Below, piece by piece: positions 61,201-64,000 of a stretch of 64,000 nucleotides of DNA. The DNA is from Clitoria ternatea (Eukaryota > Streptophyta > Magnoliopsida > Fabales > Fabaceae): assembly GCA_037962975.1 (NCBI GenBank), contig CM075671.1, forward strand, positions 38,588,501-38,652,500, in the 5' to 3' direction. The position numbers and the translations under genes are program-made. Positions within the stretch are counted from its first letter, which is position 1. Each line of letters opens with the position of its first letter. Under the pieces are notes generated by a model that worked only from the letters and a program-made list of their open reading frames with translations, did no database searches and was not told the DNA's origin.

Positions 61201-61990
61201 CGTTTGGTGTTATCTCTATAGGTGACCCTTCCTTTTCTTTTAGGTGTGAATGTCTTGAATTTGCTCATGTCACCCGTCATATGCTTTGAACACCCACTAT
61301 CTAGGTACCAATGAGTATTGCTTGTCTTGAAGCATACCTCATCATCTTCATCTTGATGGTTGGCCATGAGGCAAAGGTTAGGTTCTTCATTGTCTGATTC
61401 TTCGGAGCTACTTACATCGTTTTCATCCCAAGCTATGTATGCCCTTCTTCTTCCTCTTCTTTCTTTGTTCTTCTTCTTTAGATTTGGACAATCTACTTTG
61501 AAATGTCCTTCCTTGCCACATTCAAAGCAAGAGGGTGAGGAAAAATTTTTGTTGATCATAGGTTTCTTACCTTGGTTTGTAAAGCTTCTTTGAAACTTCT
61601 TTTTCTTCATGAACTTGCCAAATTTCTTCATAAACAATCCAAACTCTTCATCTTCATCAAGGTCACTTTTGGATTCTTCTTTATTAGTTGAAGTGGCCTT
61701 GAGAGCTAGTCCTTTCTTCTTGGAGGACTTTTCTTCTTCCTCTACATTCTTCAAGTCTTTGAGCTCTTGCTCTTGTTCTTGAAGTTTTCCAAATAGTGTT
61801 GCAAGGGACATGTCATTGATGTTTGCAGATTGTTTGACTACGGTGACGAGCGGTTGCCATTCCTTAGTGAGACTTTTCAAAACTTTATGAATAAGCTCTT
61901 TGTTAGTATAAGATTTGCCTAGAGTGATAAGATGAGGTGAATCTCTTTTGCATTTCAAGAATGGTTTCCCCAGAGTTTAATTTAAAGCTC
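58272..61990 (-). pseudogene. pol: Sirevirus gag 3' part and pol polyprotein, broken
   Basis: The CCHC knuckle CFECGKEGHFKVDC is at 61488-61529, followed by a Lys/Arg-rich run (KKKNKERRGRRR) and an acidic Ser-rich segment. The protease motif WYLDSGCSKHMTG has its Asp at 61299-61301. The GAG-pre-integrase block (WLWHKRIAHIHI) is near 60905. Integrase starts at HMDLFGP (about 60727) and includes RTDHGGEFENQ (about 60540). Reverse transcriptase covers about 59690-59100, with YQMDVKSAFLNG near 59475 and YVDD at 59205-59216. RNase H covers about 58900-58272, with STGEAEYIAAGS near 58590. Lesions include stops after integrase residues NVVST and APRTPQ, frame changes near 60180-60430, a stop at 59093 and a 1-bp frame change near 58394. 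Confidence 0.92.
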
Positions 61991-62400
61991 TCATATTGAC
62001 TAGTGAGTGCACTAATTTTTGAGTCCTTTACATCACTAGTTCCTTCGTGTGTGATTTGGAGAGTATCCCATATTTCCTTAGCAGATTTACAAGTCACTAC
62101 TCTAAAAAATTCATCTGGACCTAAGGCTAGAGTGATAAGATTTTTGACTTTATAATTATATTGGACTTTCTTTTCTTCTTCACTAGTCCAATCATCCATT
62201 AATTTCTTTACTTCTTTTCCATCAATAATATGCATAGGTATAAATGGACCATTTTTAATTGCATTCTAAATTTTCAAATCAATAGATTGTACAAAGATTT
62301 TCATTCTTTCTTTCCAAAAGGTATAACCTTCCCCATTAAAAGTAGGAGGTCAATTTGTAGCACCACCCTCGGGAAACATGTTATATGAGATAGAGGCCAT
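61903..62400 (-). pseudogene. gag: Sirevirus Gag N-terminal part
   Basis: The frame starts at the ATG at 62400 (MASISYNMFPEGGATN), meets one stop at that point, then reads PPTFNGEGYTFWKERMKIFV and meets a second stop near 62265. It continues KEVKKLMDDWTSEEEKKVQY and CKSAKEIWDTLQITHEGTSD, the UBN2/retrotrans_gag-type region of Copia Gag. A frame change near 61935 leads into the rest of Gag and the zinc knuckle. Gag would form the particle shell. The start is chosen because it follows the primer-binding site by 44 bases and matches the usual SIRE Gag beginning. Confidence 0.85.
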
Positions 62401-62443
62401 CTTAATCTCTTGAAGCTGTTAAGCTTGATCTACCAAGAGGCAA

Positions 62444-62455
62444 GCTCTGATACCA
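62444..62455 (-). promoter_or_regulatory. Primer-binding site of the Sirevirus (tRNA-iMet)
   Basis: GCTCTGATACCA on the plus strand is TGGTATCAGAGC on the sense strand, two bases inside the 5' LTR end. Confidence 0.92.
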
Positions 62456-63293
62456 CTTGTTATTCAAGTGGCCTCAATACTCAAGAGGGGGGTGAATTGA
62501 GTATTTTAAAAACTTTACTTGGAATGCCTTTGAACTTGGTTCTTTATGCAACTAAAACAAGATATATAAGAATTTTACAGGCAACTAGTATGTAACACAC
62601 TTTGAATGGTTTGAATCAAGGTATTGAACTTCTAGAATCAAAGTAATCTTAACCGAGAAATAGGAAACAAAACAGAGTATTGGTTCAACAATTTTAACAA
62701 ACAGTTTATGTACAAGTTTATGTATCTTCTTGAATAGCAAGATCAATTCAAGTATTCAGCTTAGGCAAAATAACAAACAGTTTATATGCATAATTAAGTA
62801 AAGAGTTCAAGGTTAAGAGAAATGCAAACCAATTTAACGAGTTCCACCAATCCGGTGTATGTCTCGCCTTCAAGCAACCCACTTGAAGGATTCCACTATT
62901 GAAGATTTGAGATACAAGCTTTGAGCAATTGTCTCCTAGTGTCCCACACTCAAGAACCCAATTCTCACAAGAAAATGGGCACCCCACCCAATTTCACAAT
63001 CTCTCAATACCCAAAGGTTGAACCCCAACCTTTGTGACCACTCAACCTAGAGTGAATACCTTAGTGTTTGGTGTTTGGTTTACAAGGATATACTCTCTCA
63101 ATAGAGTAGATGTACAAATGAAAAGCTCACTCAAGATAGTAACTCTCAACAAGAGAGGATTTACAAATTTATGAACAAGAGTTTCAGAAAATGAAACTAT
63201 ACAAAAAAATAGACTCACAAGGCACAAGAGTAGGATATGAATGATTTCCCTTTGATGTGTATTGATTGCTTGAGTAGCTTGAATGAGTGTTAC

Positions 63294-63302
63294 ATTTATA
63301 GG
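63294..63302 (-). promoter_or_regulatory. TATA-like box in the Sirevirus 5' LTR
   Basis: The minus strand reads GGCCTATAAATGTAACACTC, a good plant TATA context, about 840 bases before the LTR 3' end. Confidence 0.65.
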
Positions 63303-63421
63303 CCTTGGAGGGGAGCTTAAAAATCTTCAGAGCCGTTGCACAACATGGGCATTTGAGGTTTTTGTGGAGAAGTGAGCTGGTTTTGCACTTGAAAGTCACT
63401 TTCCCAAATTTTGATACTTGC

Positions 63422-63815
63422 GTAATCGATTAGCCTCAAGCTCAAATCGATTATGCTTCGTTGTATTCCACTTACTTAATTGTCCAGTAGCTGTGTAATC
63501 GATTATGAATTATCTTGTAATCGATTATGGTAGTGTAATCGATTATCCTGTTTCTTGTAATCGATTGTGAAATGTACCTGATGCATTTAATTCCTTTATG
63601 CAACACTATAATCGATTGTCTATCTCATATAATCGATTGTGAAACAAACAGAAACTCTGTAGTCGATTATATTGTGCCTTGTAATCAATTGTGCCAAATA
63701 CCTGATACATTATCCTTTTATTGTAGTATCATAATCGATTAGCGTGGTTGATGTAATCGATTAGGCTTCGTTCCAGAACCTATGTAATCGATTGGGACAA
63801 GGGTGTAATTGATTA
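63422..63815. repeat. TAATCGATTA array in the 5' LTR
   Basis: About fourteen TAATCGATTA-like palindromes are seen. The last twelve match those at 51810-52135 in order and spacing. Confidence 0.92.
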
Positions 63816-64000
63816 TCCTTCATAAAAAAAAACATGTCTGATGCATGATTTGAGTTGCAGTCTATTTGTTCTTCTGCATTTTCATTTTCAGAGGTTTATT
63901 CTCATAAACCTTGCACTTTGACACTTCATCTCCTTGTCATGATTCTTCAAGTGATTGCTTTGTTATTATCAAAACTTTGACATCCAAGCTATTTTTATCT

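Larger units (their letters stand above)
51768..64000 (-). mobile_element. SIRE1-type Copia (Sirevirus) element, runs off the right edge
   Basis: On the minus strand, in order: a 5' LTR (partial in the window), an iMet primer-binding site, gag, pol in Copia order, a spacer with TAATCGATTA motifs, an envelope-like ORF, polypurine tracts and a truncated 3' LTR. An extra ORF between pol and the 3' LTR and repeated polypurine-like tracts are Sirevirus hallmarks. The two LTRs are nearly identical over the 545 bases they share, so the element is fairly young, yet gag and pol carry several stops and frameshifts. A solo LTR (54029-57840) splits it. Confidence 0.88.
62458..64000 (-). repeat. 5' LTR of the Sirevirus, cut by the window edge
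   Basis: On the plus strand it starts TGTTATTCAAGTGGCCTCAA. By alignment with the 3' LTR the sense 5' end should lie about 19 bases beyond 64000, giving an LTR of about 1.56 kb. It holds a TATA-like box (63294-63302) and a TAATCGATTA array. Confidence 0.9.

Overview
This is nuclear DNA from a flowering plant, most likely a legume of the soybean/bean/cowpea group (Phaseoleae). Reasons: the window is built almost wholly of plant LTR retrotransposons and one CACTA DNA transposon; it holds a Sirevirus (SIRE1-type Copia element with an extra envelope-like ORF) rich in TAATCGATTA palindromes, and an Ogre/Tat-type Ty3 element, both prominent in legumes; and a piece of chloroplast atpI lies inside one retroelement. 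Nothing bacterial was seen. I could not support any functional host gene, tRNA or rRNA. The region looks like gene-poor heterochromatin made by repeated nesting.

Layout: 938-5674 decayed Ty1/copia element (+) carrying a plastid atpI fragment; 6398-6750 RNase H fragment of a non-LTR element (-); 8613-11756, 12269-15637 and 16414-34786 three long solo-LTR-like elements of one loose family with ends like TGTAACATCC...GGATGTTACA. The third is split by a complete 15.7-kb Ogre-like element (17862-33603) with 3.8-kb LTRs and a perfect ACTAT target-site duplication. That Ogre keeps gag but has lost almost all of pol, so it is non-autonomous, and its 3' untranslated region is packed with tandem repeats.

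From about 36890 to 50310 lies a minus-strand CACTA (En/Spm-type) transposon: tnp2 transposase, a second ORF of transposase_24 type, and a Ulp1-like C48 protease region, with hairpin subterminal repeats at both sides. It is interrupted by two solo LTRs with perfect 5-bp duplications (39610-41134, CTAAC; 42016-45571, ACTAA). From 50416 to 51767 is a truncated LTR with its primer-binding site, fused at a deletion joint to the 3' LTR of a minus-strand Sirevirus that runs past the window end (51768-64000+). The Sirevirus has gag, pol, an envelope-like ORF with its own TATA-like box, and a fifth long solo LTR (54029-57840) between pol and the envelope-like ORF.

Nesting gives a relative order of events: the Copia, CACTA and Sirevirus elements came first, the long solo LTRs entered some of them later, and the Ogre entered one of those LTRs most recently. 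All coding regions seen carry stops or frameshifts; the Ogre looks the youngest because its LTRs are nearly identical. Coordinates and similarities were read by eye; no alignment or database search was run.
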